This document shows, one piece after another, positions 35,251 to 44,875 of a DNA stretch of 64,000 nt (its first letter is position 1; each line of letters opens with the position of its first letter). The notes under the pieces are model-generated. The model ran no database searches. It saw nothing but the letters and a program-made list of their open reading frames with translations, and was not told where the DNA came from. This stretch comes from Candidatus Omnitrophota bacterium. Lineage in GTDB: Bacteria; Omnitrophota; Gorgyraeia; Gygaellales; Profunditerraquicolaceae. The stretch is taken from positions 111,820-175,819 of the forward strand of contig JAPLLY010000017.1 of the NCBI GenBank assembly GCA_026387315.1, read 5' to 3'. A program made the translations under genes and the position numbers.

Positions 35251-37977
35251 ATGGCCCAAGAGCTTAGTAAGCAGTATAACCCCGAAGATACCGAAAGTAA
35301 GTGGTATAAAATTTGGGAAGAAAATAATCTTTTTTCCGCCAAACCCGCCTTAGATAAACTACCCTACTGTATTGTTATTCCGCCGCCTAATGTTACCGGA
35401 ATTCTGCACATGGGGCATGCCTTAAACAACACTATTCAGGATATCTTAATCCGTTATAAAAGAATGAGAGGTTTTGAGGCGCTGTGGATGCCGGGCACGG
35501 ATCATGCCGGAATCGCCACGCAAAATGTTGTCGAAAGAACTTTGGCTAAAGAAGGGCGCAAGCGCCAGGATCTGGGCCGGGAAAGATTTATTGAACGAGT
35601 CTGGCAGTGGAAGGAGCAATATGGATCAACAATTATACACCAGCTTAAAAAATTAGGCTCATCCTGTGATTGGCAAAGAACCCGATTTACCATGGATGAG
35701 GAATATTCTAAGGCAGTACGGGATGTTTTCGTCCAACTTTGGAATAAAAGGCTGATTTACCGGGGAAACTATATTATTAACTGGTGTCCAAGATGTCAAA
35801 CAGCGCTTTCTGACGAAGAGGCGCCGCATCATGAATTACAGGGTAACCTTTATTATTTGAAGTATCCATTAAAAGGCAATTTCAATAAATTTGTTATCGT
35901 AGCGACAACGCGCCCAGAAACAATGTTGGGTGATACCGCAGTTGCAGTTAACCCTAAAGATAAACGCTATAAAGAATATATCGGCAAAATCCTAATTCTG
36001 CCTCTAGTTAACCGTGAAATAAAAATTATTGCAGATAACATGGTCGATATGAAATTCGGTACAGGCGCAGTTAAAGTAACACCCGCGCATGACCCTAACG
36101 ATTATGCCTTAGGCAAAAAACACAATTTAGAATTTATAAATATCATGCATACGGATGCTACTTTAAATTATAATGCCGGCGCATATGAAAGTATGGATCG
36201 ATTCCAGGCGCGCGAAGTTATTTTAAAAGACTTGAAAGAAAAGGGGTTTTTGGAAAAAACAGAGCCGCATAAATTAGCCGCTGGCCATTGTTATCGCTGT
36301 CACACCATTATAGAACCTTATTTATCATGGCAGTGGTTTGTGAAAATGAAGCCATTAGCTAAGCCGGCAATTGCGGCAGTTAAAAAAGAAAAAATAAAAT
36401 TTCATCCCGCGCGCTGGACTAAAGTTTATTTAAACTGGATGGAGAATATCCAGGATTGGTGCGTCTCCCGTCAGATCTGGTGGGGGCACCGTTTACCTGT
36501 ATGGTATTGCAGGGACTGCGGAGTAAAAAATGGGAAAATTATAGAAGTTAAAAGCGGCCCCCCAGGGAATTTATGCACTACAAGTTATACTATTTTGGAT
36601 CCCAAGCCTATTATCAATCGTATTAAACCTGATAAATGCAATGATTGCGGTTCGCATAACCTGATCCAGGATGAAGATGTTCTGGATACCTGGTTTTCGT
36701 CATGGTTATGGCCGTTTGCTACGGTTCCTGAAGAAGATTTAAAATATTTCTATCCCACTTCAGTCTTAGTAACAGCTCCGGAAATAATTTTTTTCTGGGT
36801 CGCGCGTATGATTATGGCGGGCATAGAATTTCAAGGCAAGATACCTTTTAAAGACGTTTACATCCATGGCACAGTGCGGGATATAGAGGGAAAAAAGATG
36901 TCCAAATCCCTGGGAAATATAATTGACCCCCTGGAGATTATTAATGAATATGGCGCTGATGCCTTGCGTTTTAGCCTTATCTCTACAACAGCCCAGGGAC
37001 AAGACGTATATTTATCCAAGGATAGGTTTGAACAAGGTAGAAACTTTGCCAATAAAATCTGGAATGCCTCACGCTTTATACTAACCAATCTTAAACCTGA
37101 AGATATAGGCGTGGATTTGTGTGTTTTCTTTAAGGCTGAACAGCTGGATATTGTTAACCGGTGGATCTTAAGCCGTTTTTATACAACCTTAGAGAAAGTA
37201 GGAAAAGAATTAGATAGTTTTAAATTTAATGAAGCTGCTAACAGCTTATATTCATTTTTCTGGCATGAATTCTGCGATTGGTATTTAGAATTGGTAAAGC
37301 CAATTCTAGTTAACAGAGGACAGAATACAGAGAACAGAAATACACAGATAGTTATGTATAAAGTATTGGAGAAGTTTTTAAGAATACTACATCCTTTTAT
37401 GCCTTTTATCTCCGAGGAAATTTGGCAAAAGCTGCCAGGGGCTAAGGATTCTATTATGCAGCAAAGTTGGCCGCACCTACAGCCTGAATTAATCAATAGG
37501 GAGGATGAATCGCAGATGGAGCTAGCCTTTGATTTAATTAACACGATCAGAAATATGCGCGCAGAGCTGGAAGTTAATCCTGCCAGCCGCGTTGATATTC
37601 AATTAACAGCCTCTGGTAAGCCTATTCAAAAATCTCTGCAGCTATTGGCAAATTACATAAAAAATCTGGCTAAAGTTAACAACCTGACTCTGGCCGAAAA
37701 ATATATCGCTGGAAACAACCGATACGCGGTTGTATTTAAAGATCTGCACATTGTAATGCCTCTTGAGGGGGTCGTAGATGTTGCCCAACAGCTTAAGAAA
37801 ATTAATTCAAAAATCGGTAAATTAAAATCGGAGATTAAAAATAAAGAGGTTACGCTGGCAAATAAAAATTTCCTCCAGCGGGCACCCGAAGAGATTGTAT
37901 CCGCTGAAAAAACAAAACTGCTGGATATGCGCCAGCAGGTAAGTAAGTTAGAGGTAATCCTAAATGGCCTACGGTAA
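35251..37977 (+). CDS. valS: Valyl-tRNA synthetase
   Basis: PPPNVTGILHMGHALNNTIQD; WMPGTDHAGIATQ; GKKMSKSLGNIIDP. Confidence 0.97.
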   Translation: MAQELSKQYNPEDTESKWYKIWEENNLFSAKPALDKLPYCIVIPPPNVTGILHMGHALNNTIQDILIRYKRMRGFEALWMPGTDHAGIATQNVVERTLAKEGRKRQDLGRERFIERVWQWKEQYGSTIIHQLKKLGSSCDWQRTRFTMDEEYSKAVRDVFVQLWNKRLIYRGNYIINWCPRCQTALSDEEAPHHELQGNLYYLKYPLKGNFNKFVIVATTRPETMLGDTAVAVNPKDKRYKEYIGKILILPLVNREIKIIADNMVDMKFGTGAVKVTPAHDPNDYALGKKHNLEFINIMHTDATLNYNAGAYESMDRFQAREVILKDLKEKGFLEKTEPHKLAAGHCYRCHTIIEPYLSWQWFVKMKPLAKPAIAAVKKEKIKFHPARWTKVYLNWMENIQDWCVSRQIWWGHRLPVWYCRDCGVKNGKIIEVKSGPPGNLCTTSYTILDPKPIINRIKPDKCNDCGSHNLIQDEDVLDTWFSSWLWPFATVPEEDLKYFYPTSVLVTAPEIIFFWVARMIMAGIEFQGKIPFKDVYIHGTVRDIEGKKMSKSLGNIIDPLEIINEYGADALRFSLISTTAQGQDVYLSKDRFEQGRNFANKIWNASRFILTNLKPEDIGVDLCVFFKAEQLDIVNRWILSRFYTTLEKVGKELDSFKFNEAANSLYSFFWHEFCDWYLELVKPILVNRGQNTENRNTQIVMYKVLEKFLRILHPFMPFISEEIWQKLPGAKDSIMQQSWPHLQPELINREDESQMELAFDLINTIRNMRAELEVNPASRVDIQLTASGKPIQKSLQLLANYIKNLAKVNNLTLAEKYIAGNNRYAVVFKDLHIVMPLEGVVDVAQQLKKINSKIGKLKSEIKNKEVTLANKNFLQRAPEEIVSAEKTKLLDMRQQVSKLEVILNGLR

Positions 37978-38791
37978 AATTGACGCTAAAAAAGTAACCT
38001 CGATAATTAAGAATGCTTTGGCGGAAGATATCGGTTCCGGAGATATTACGACCCGGTTGTTCATTGCTCAAGATAAAAAGAGCCAGGCTAGAATTATCGC
38101 TCAAGAAAATTTTCTGCTTTGCGGTATAAATATCGCTCAAGAAGTATTCAGGAGCGTTGATTCCGGCTTAAAATTCCAACCCAAGATAAAAGAAGGCAGT
38201 CAAGTAATAAAAAATAGCGTGATTGCCGTTATTTCAGGTAAGTCTTCCAGTATTCTTACCGCTGAACGCGTTGCCTTAAATTTTCTGTCATTACTCTGCG
38301 GGATTGCCACTAAGACTAAAAAATTTGTCAAGGCGGTAGCCCCTTACAAAACAAAAATTTTTGATACCCGTAAAACTATGCCTGGTTTAAGAGTACTGGA
38401 AAAATACGCGGTCAGGGTTGGGGGCGGATATAATCATAGGTTTAGCCTTGATGAAATGATTTTAATTAAAGATAATCATTTGAAAATTACCGGGGGCTGT
38501 GTCAAGCTGCCGAAAACATCTAAAAAGTATAAAATTGAAATCGAAACCCAGAACTTAGCTGAATTTAAACGCGCCTTAAGCTTAAAACCGGATATAATTA
38601 TGCTGGATAATATGAGCGTTAAAGATATTAAGCAAGCGGTAAAATTAAATAAATCCTGCCTTTTGGAAGCCAGCGGCGGAGTTAATCTTGGCAACATCAA
38701 AAAATACGCCTCAACCGGAGTGGAAATAATCTCCATAGGAGAGCTTACGGATTCGGTTGAATCCGTGGATATCAGCTTAGATATTGTCTAA
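37964..38791 (+). CDS. nadC: Nicotinate-nucleotide pyrophosphorylase (carboxylating)
   Basis: EDIGSGDITT; NFLSLLCGIAT; DTRKTMPGLRVLEKYAVRVGGGYNHR. Confidence 0.95.
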   Translation: MAYGKIDAKKVTSIIKNALAEDIGSGDITTRLFIAQDKKSQARIIAQENFLLCGINIAQEVFRSVDSGLKFQPKIKEGSQVIKNSVIAVISGKSSSILTAERVALNFLSLLCGIATKTKKFVKAVAPYKTKIFDTRKTMPGLRVLEKYAVRVGGGYNHRFSLDEMILIKDNHLKITGGCVKLPKTSKKYKIEIETQNLAEFKRALSLKPDIIMLDNMSVKDIKQAVKLNKSCLLEASGGVNLGNIKKYASTGVEIISIGELTDSVESVDISLDIV

Positions 38792-38821
38792 TGTCATTCC
38801 CGCGCAAGCGGGAATCTCGGA

Positions 38822-40792
38822 ATGAACAAGTTTAAACTCATCTCTAAATTTTCTCCCCAAGGCGATCAGCCTAAAGCAATACAAGAACTCTCTAAATCCA
38901 TCCTGGCTAAGCAGCGTTATTCCACGCTGCTCGGGGTTACCGGCAGCGGCAAGACCTTTACCCTGGCTAATGTGATCGCCAAAGTAAACTTGCCGACGCT
39001 GGTAATCTCGCACAATAAAACTCTGGCCGCTCAGCTTTACGCTGAATTTAAGGAATTTTTTCCGCGTAACGCGGTTGAATATTTCGTAAGTTACTACGAT
39101 TACTACCAACCGGAAGCCTACATTCCTTCCACGGATACTTATATCGAAAAAGATTCCTCAATCAATGAGTGCCTGGATCGTTTACGGCTTTCGGCGACTA
39201 CCTCCTTAATCAGCCGCAAAGATGTAATTGTGGTGGCTTCAGTTTCCTGCATTTATAATTTAGGCTCCCCGCAAGATTATCAAGAAATGCTGGTGATCTT
39301 AAATAAGCATGCTTCCATCGGACGGGATGAATTAATCGCTAAGCTCCTTAAAATTCAATATGAGCGTAATGACTATGAATTTAAGCGCGGGAAAATCCGG
39401 GTGCGCGGGGATGTGGTGGAGATATTTCCAGCCTATAGCCAGCAAGCCCTGCGCCTGGAATTAACCCAAGACAAAATATCCCAAATTTCAGTAATCGACC
39501 CTGTATCGGCAAAAATAATTAACCGGATTGATCAAATAGTTATTTATCCGGCCAAACATTTTATCGCCTCCGAAGATAGAATTCAAGCGGCGCTAGGTTC
39601 GATAAAAGAAGAACTGGCTGTTCGATTAAAAGAATTACGCAAAAATGATAAGTTATTGCAGGCCCAGCGCCTGGAGTCGCGCACAAATTATGATTTAGAG
39701 ATGCTCAAAGAAATCGGATATTGTCACGGGATAGAAAATTACTCCCGGCATTTGAACGGTTCCAAAGCAGGATCCCGGCCGTCGGCAATGCTGGATTATT
39801 TTAGCGGAGATTTCTTAACGATTATTGACGAATCGCACGCGACTATACCGCAAATCCGGGGGATGTACGCCGGTGACCGGGCGAGAAAAGAAACGCTCGT
39901 GGATTACGGATTCCGGCTTCCTTCATGCCTGGATAACCGCCCGCTAAAATTTAATGAATTTAACCGCCTGGTAAAACAATTAGTCTTTGTTTCGGCTACA
40001 CCTAACGAATATGAATTAACCTTAAGCGCCAATAAAGTTATTGAGCAGATTATCCGGCCTACCGGGTTAATTGATCCGCGGATTATTGTTAAGCCCGTGG
40101 AAGGCCAAATCCAGGATTTGATTTTACAAATAAAACAGCGGGCAAAAAATAATCAACGCGTCTTGGTAACCACCTTGACCAAGAGGAGCTCCGAAGACCT
40201 GGCCAGCTATCTTACGGAACAGGGGATAAAGGTGAGGTACCTGCACTCTGAAATACAAACTCTCCAGCGGTCGGTGATCCTTAAGGAACTGCGCGAAAAA
40301 AAATTTGACTGTCTGGTAGGAATTAATCTTTTGCGTGAAGGCCTGGATCTACCGGAAGTTTCATTAGTGGCCATCCTGGACGCGGACAAAGAAGGGTTTC
40401 TACGCAGCGCTACCGCGCTGATTCAGGTAGGCGGCCGCGCCGCGCGCAACTTAGACGGTACAGTAATTATGTATGCCGATACCATCACTAAGTCCATGAA
40501 AAAAGCAATTAACGAAAGTCAGCGGCGCAGAATCATACAAGCAGAATTTAACCGTAAATATAAAATTACCCCGCGTTCTATCAATAAAGCAATCAAAAGG
40601 GGTATTGAAGACTCAAGCCAGGCCCAAGAGTTTGTGCAAGCGCTAACCGGAGAGCCGCCTGAGCAATACCAGTTGCATAAATATATTACTGAGTTAGAAT
40701 ATGAAATGGAGTTGGCAGCCCGAAACTTACAATTTGAAAAAGCTGCTGCTATCAGAGACAAAATTAAAGAGATAAAACGAAACATTCGGTGA
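38822..40792 (+). CDS. uvrB: Excinuclease ABC subunit B
   Basis: GVTGSGKTFTLANVI; YYDYYQPEAYIPSTDTYIEKDSSIN; GINLLREGLDLPEVSLVAILDADKEGFLR. Confidence 0.97.
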   Translation: MNKFKLISKFSPQGDQPKAIQELSKSILAKQRYSTLLGVTGSGKTFTLANVIAKVNLPTLVISHNKTLAAQLYAEFKEFFPRNAVEYFVSYYDYYQPEAYIPSTDTYIEKDSSINECLDRLRLSATTSLISRKDVIVVASVSCIYNLGSPQDYQEMLVILNKHASIGRDELIAKLLKIQYERNDYEFKRGKIRVRGDVVEIFPAYSQQALRLELTQDKISQISVIDPVSAKIINRIDQIVIYPAKHFIASEDRIQAALGSIKEELAVRLKELRKNDKLLQAQRLESRTNYDLEMLKEIGYCHGIENYSRHLNGSKAGSRPSAMLDYFSGDFLTIIDESHATIPQIRGMYAGDRARKETLVDYGFRLPSCLDNRPLKFNEFNRLVKQLVFVSATPNEYELTLSANKVIEQIIRPTGLIDPRIIVKPVEGQIQDLILQIKQRAKNNQRVLVTTLTKRSSEDLASYLTEQGIKVRYLHSEIQTLQRSVILKELREKKFDCLVGINLLREGLDLPEVSLVAILDADKEGFLRSATALIQVGGRAARNLDGTVIMYADTITKSMKKAINESQRRRIIQAEFNRKYKITPRSINKAIKRGIEDSSQAQEFVQALTGEPPEQYQLHKYITELEYEMELAARNLQFEKAAAIRDKIKEIKRNIR

Positions 40793-41324
40793 GAATCCCC
40801 GCCTCTGATTTCCGGTAAATCTTATGCAACTTTACTCGTTGAGCTAAAGGCGAGTTGATTCTTGGATGCTGTTTGATAATTCTAAAGCAAAACCTGTATT
40901 AATTGCAAAAAGAAGGAACGGTCATCGAGAGATTGTCAAGGATGAACTATTCGCAACGATTCGAGAACTGCGAGGTTATAAATGAAAAAAAGGATGTCAT
41001 TGCAGGACAAGGCCGAAGCGGCATTAAAAAAAGCGGTAGCAAGTTCTGTAGACAGTATATGTAAGCGCATATTTTTCAATTAAATGTGCAACAAATTTCT
41101 TACATAACAGATTGTCCTTAATGAAATTACGTAAACTGTCTATATGCCTTTAATTGCCACCTCAGAACAAAATAATAAACAAATATACATTCCAAAGAAT
41201 CTGGATGAATGTTTTAGCGAATTAGAAAAAGTTATACCCAAGGAAGGATTCAAATAACTCCTTTACACTTATGAAGAAAGAGAGTACATTTAATTGTTGA
41301 CAAAATAAACAGAAAGGAGTTTGA

Positions 41325-41804
41325 ATGGTAAAGGGGCAGGAAAAGCGAACAGGTTGGCGGCAATACGGAAAATACTGCGCGGCTTGCTGTGGAAGTGTTT
41401 TGCTCTGCGCGTTCTTATGTTCTTGCATGTCGGTTAAGTACGATATGCGGAAACTGGAACAGCCGGTGACAATGAACGGGAATCCATTTGTAGGTGACCG
41501 GAGCGCGCGGCCATCAATGAAACCAGTTGACGATTTCTCCGCGACGGTGTCCTCTGGCGTTATATCGTCATCTTATGGAGGATATACAAGCACCGAGAGT
41601 ACGAGCGTAAATGAAGCACAGGTTAAAGCTTTCGAAAAAATAGGTGGAGATAATTCCATGACGATTACTGACGTAAAGCTATCTACTGAGTCGTTGGGGA
41701 TAGATCTTCTTCTCTCGATGGGGTCTGATGTGTCAATAACCGCCACGGGAAAGGTGCGGCAGGTAAACCTCCCGGCGAAGGTAAAGAAGGAGAACGCTCA
41801 ATGA
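41325..41804 (+). CDS. Putative lipoprotein
   Basis: N-terminal signal and lipobox-like LCAFLCSCMS. Confidence 0.6.
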   Translation: MVKGQEKRTGWRQYGKYCAACCGSVLLCAFLCSCMSVKYDMRKLEQPVTMNGNPFVGDRSARPSMKPVDDFSATVSSGVISSSYGGYTSTESTSVNEAQVKAFEKIGGDNSMTITDVKLSTESLGIDLLLSMGSDVSITATGKVRQVNLPAKVKKENAQ

Positions 41805-42247
41805 GAAGAATATTTTTCGTAATGATGAAGATTATGTCTGTGGGATGCCTTGCGTTTATGTTAACCTCTTGCGCGGGTGTTAAGTGCAGCATAAATGCCG
41901 ATCGAGTTGACCATCCGGTTAGCTTTACTCCTTGCGTTTATGGCGCTGCGGGGAATGTAATGCGCGTATCCAAACAAGACACACTAAAGCATTTCAAGAT
42001 CTATAAACGTTGTTGGGCCATGTTATGGAGAAGTGTTAATATTACAAATAACAATTGGGATATCTCGGATAAATTGACCCGGGAGATGTCCAGCGTCAAT
42101 GGTGACGCGATAGTGAATATGACGGTATTATCACAAGGAGACTGGTGGTGGTATTTTTCGTCTCTTCTCCCAATCATTCCAGACTATCACACTATTGTAA
42201 TTGAGGGCGATGTTGTTCGCCTGCAATCGGAGGCTAAGGTAAAATGA
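41801..42247 (+). CDS. Putative lipoprotein
   Basis: Signal plus LAFMLTSCAG lipobox; overlaps the upstream stop (ATGA). Confidence 0.6.
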   Translation: MRRIFFVMMKIMSVGCLAFMLTSCAGVKCSINADRVDHPVSFTPCVYGAAGNVMRVSKQDTLKHFKIYKRCWAMLWRSVNITNNNWDISDKLTREMSSVNGDAIVNMTVLSQGDWWWYFSSLLPIIPDYHTIVIEGDVVRLQSEAKVK

Positions 42248-42945
42248 TAGAAGGGTTATGTAAAACGCATCGCCGCGCGTTCCTGGTGATTGCCTGCGTT
42301 TTAATCACGGGATGCGCGGCTACGTCGAAACGGCCGTGGATGGAGGATGGAAAACGCATAGGAACAATCTACAAAAACAAGGCAGTGTATGGCCTGGAAT
42401 ACCATTACCTCAACACCGCCGGCCAGCTCCAGCGCATTGAAAAGCGCGACCAAAAGGACATACTTCTGCCGGGCGCGTCAGTGATAAAATTCATGTATGA
42501 CGCTGGCGGGGGCCTCATTGAGGAACTGAATTACGATGCATCTGGTAATCCTACAGCTTGCGAACAGGGGTATGTAATCAAAAAATACTCCTATTCATAT
42601 TCACAAGGCGACACAAGAGGCCGCGTGGTTACGCAGGCGTTCCTGGATAAGGAGAGGAATCCCGTATGTACCACCAACGGTTATGCATTTGTGAGGCTGG
42701 CCTATGACGGATCAACCGAAAAAATCAAAGAAGTCTTCCTGGAGGATGAACGAAACCAACCCGCAGCCGGTTTGTGGGATGAGGTAAGCGGAGTGGCGCA
42801 TGTCAAATTTACGATCCTTGAAGGCATTGGGGATGTTCGATGCGGAGTTTATTATGGGCCATCCGGCGCAGTGATTATGAGAAAAAGATTAGAAGGCATC
42901 TGTTCCTATTACACACGGCAAACAACAGTAACATACTATTACTAG
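42244..42945 (+). CDS. Putative lipoprotein
   Basis: Signal plus VLITGCAA lipobox; overlaps the upstream stop (ATGA). Confidence 0.6.
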   Translation: MIEGLCKTHRRAFLVIACVLITGCAATSKRPWMEDGKRIGTIYKNKAVYGLEYHYLNTAGQLQRIEKRDQKDILLPGASVIKFMYDAGGGLIEELNYDASGNPTACEQGYVIKKYSYSYSQGDTRGRVVTQAFLDKERNPVCTTNGYAFVRLAYDGSTEKIKEVFLEDERNQPAAGLWDEVSGVAHVKFTILEGIGDVRCGVYYGPSGAVIMRKRLEGICSYYTRQTTVTYYY

Positions 42946-42987
42946 TGTTACCAGCAAGCCAGCCACCGCAAAACATTCGTATAACAA

Positions 42988-43437
42988 ATGGAGGTGTATA
43001 TGCGTAAGATAATTAATCTAGCTGTCCTGTTCATATTTGTTATTAATATGACTGGCTGCGCGACAATTCTTAAACCTAAAGAAACTCAAATGAAAGTAAC
43101 AAGTGAGCCGGAAGGCGCGGAGATTTATCAAACTATTGGAAGAAGGTTCAATAGGGGCAGAGAAGTTAGAGTAGGCAGAACGCCGGCCACAATAACTCTT
43201 GATAATAAGCGCGAAGCCAACCTTACCTTTAGGAAAGATGGATATGAAGAAATCACCTATAGGGCTAAGCCACACAAGCATCCTGGCTGGCTGTTTGCTT
43301 CATTTGCCTGTGCCATAATTCCAGTTTTTATAGATTGGGTAACACATAATTCTTATTATTTTAAGGAAAGAGAAATTAAAGTAACTCTTGACCCGGTATT
43401 ACCGAAACAAGCCGGCCAAATTAATACTAAGAAATAA
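42988..43437 (+). CDS. PEGA-domain lipoprotein
   Basis: FVINMTGCATIL lipobox; MKVTSEPEGAEIYQTIG...RTPATITL. Confidence 0.75.
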   Translation: MEVYMRKIINLAVLFIFVINMTGCATILKPKETQMKVTSEPEGAEIYQTIGRRFNRGREVRVGRTPATITLDNKREANLTFRKDGYEEITYRAKPHKHPGWLFASFACAIIPVFIDWVTHNSYYFKEREIKVTLDPVLPKQAGQINTKK

Positions 43438-43578
43438 AGCATGCCCACTAAATAGGGAAAGAGGAATTCCGTGAATTCCGGGGACACAATAGTTAATTCA
43501 AAAGATAAGTATGATTTCCCCAGAATTTTACAATTGAAAAAGCCGCCAGCTTAAGGGATAAAACTAAGGAGTTACGTA

Positions 43579-44331
43579 ATGCTATTAACCATTGATGTCG
43601 GCAATACTAATATATCCGGCGGGATCTTCGTTGGGGGAAAACTAAAATACCAGTTTGATATCGTAACTAAAACCTATAAAAAAACGGAATTGGCAAAAAA
43701 ATTAAGAGCTTATCCTGAAATATCCGCCAGTATTATCTGCAGCGTTGTCCCTAAATTGACCCGGGTTATTCAGCGTGACTTAAAACTCTTCTATGGTAGA
43801 AACCCCTATATAATAGGTAAAGGTTTAATTGTTCCCATAGAAAATCGTTACCGCGTACCCAAACAAGTTGGCCAAGACCGGCTGGTAAATGCTTATGCTG
43901 CCAGCAATCTTTACGCTGGCCCCCTGATTGTTATAGATTCCGGCACTGCCATTACCTTTGATGTTATCTCTAAAGACCAGGCATATTTAGGAGGTTTAAT
44001 TTTTCCGGGAATGAATATTTCTCTGGAGGCCTTAAAAGAGAAAACCGCGTTATTGCCTCAAGTAAAATTACAGCAGCCGAAAATGCTTATTGGCCGGGAT
44101 ACCAAAAATAGCATATTAAGCGGAGTTGTTTTTGGTACAGCCGCCTTAAGTAAAGAGCTGGCCACAAGAATTAAACAGTATCTTGGTAAAAACGCTCGGA
44201 TTATCGGCACCGGCGGTGATATCTCCTTAATCAAAAGGAATTCCGGCATGAAAATAAAAATCAATAGAAATCTAAGCTTAATCGGAATTAAACTTGTCTA
44301 TGAAAATACAATAACAAAGGAGCAATATTAA
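43579..44331 (+). CDS. coaX: Type III pantothenate kinase
   Basis: LLTIDVGNTNISGGIF; VGQDRLVNAYAA; IDSGTAITFDVI; GGLIFPGMNISLEAL. Confidence 0.94.
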   Translation: MLLTIDVGNTNISGGIFVGGKLKYQFDIVTKTYKKTELAKKLRAYPEISASIICSVVPKLTRVIQRDLKLFYGRNPYIIGKGLIVPIENRYRVPKQVGQDRLVNAYAASNLYAGPLIVIDSGTAITFDVISKDQAYLGGLIFPGMNISLEALKEKTALLPQVKLQQPKMLIGRDTKNSILSGVVFGTAALSKELATRIKQYLGKNARIIGTGGDISLIKRNSGMKIKINRNLSLIGIKLVYENTITKEQY

Positions 44332-44339
44332 AAAAACTC

Positions 44340-44367
44340 TTGACAAGAATTTTTTTTTATCTATAAT
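44340..44367 (+). promoter_or_regulatory. Sigma70-type promoter for groESL
   Basis: TTGACA - 16 nt - TATAAT immediately upstream of and overlapping CIRCE. Confidence 0.85.
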
Positions 44368-44393
44368 TAGCACTCTAGGGAAAAGAGTGCTAA
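44367..44393 (+). promoter_or_regulatory. CIRCE operator (HrcA site)
   Basis: TTAGCACTC-N9-GAGTGCTAA perfect consensus. Confidence 0.97.
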
Positions 44394-44431
44394 GTGTAAA
44401 TTAATAAAAGGAAGTCTAAACAGAGTAGGGT

Positions 44432-44498
44432 TCTCCCCTCGCGGAGCTCGGGGTCATTTTTCCCCAAACCGCCGGAGGCTGGGGAAAAATGAGGAGGT
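44432..44498. repeat. Intergenic hairpin repeat family S in the groES 5'UTR (copy also at 5014-5076)
   Basis: TCATTTTTCCCC-aaaccgccggaggct-GGGGAAAAATGA. Confidence 0.85.
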
Positions 44499-44504
44499 GG
44501 CAAG

Positions 44505-44795
44505 ATGGAGATTAAACCATTGGGTGATCGCATTGTGGTTAAACCTTTAGAGGCAGAGAAAAAAAGTAAGGGTGGCATTGTCCTTCCTGATTCTGCCAAG
44601 GAAAAACCCCAAGAGGCCAAAGTAGTTGCCGTAGGCAAAGGTAAGGTATTGGAGAGCGGTACGGTTCAAACACCTGAAGTAAAAGTCGGAGACAAGGTAA
44701 TATTTGGAAAATATTCCGGCAATGAGTTTATCACCAAAGAAGGCGAAGAGTTGCTTATTCTGCGCGAGGATGATATTTTAGCGATTATAAAATAA
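44505..44795 (+). CDS. groES: Co-chaperonin GroES
   Basis: [46 protein letters not shown]. Confidence 0.98.
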   Translation: MEIKPLGDRIVVKPLEAEKKSKGGIVLPDSAKEKPQEAKVVAVGKGKVLESGTVQTPEVKVGDKVIFGKYSGNEFITKEGEELLILREDDILAIIK

Positions 44796-44875
44796 AAAAA
44801 GGAAGCTCCCGCCTCAAATTATTCGGCGGGATAAATTCGCCCCGCCAACGGCGGGGCTCATTTTAAGGAGGGTTT

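Noticed and set aside
40866-41083. Toxin-antitoxin pair from two small ORFs (MLFDNSKAKPVLIAKRRNGHREIVKDELFATIRELRGYK and MKKRMSLQDKAEAALKKAVASSVDSICKRIFFN)
   Set aside because: Too short and no recognisable toxin or antitoxin motif; more likely remnants
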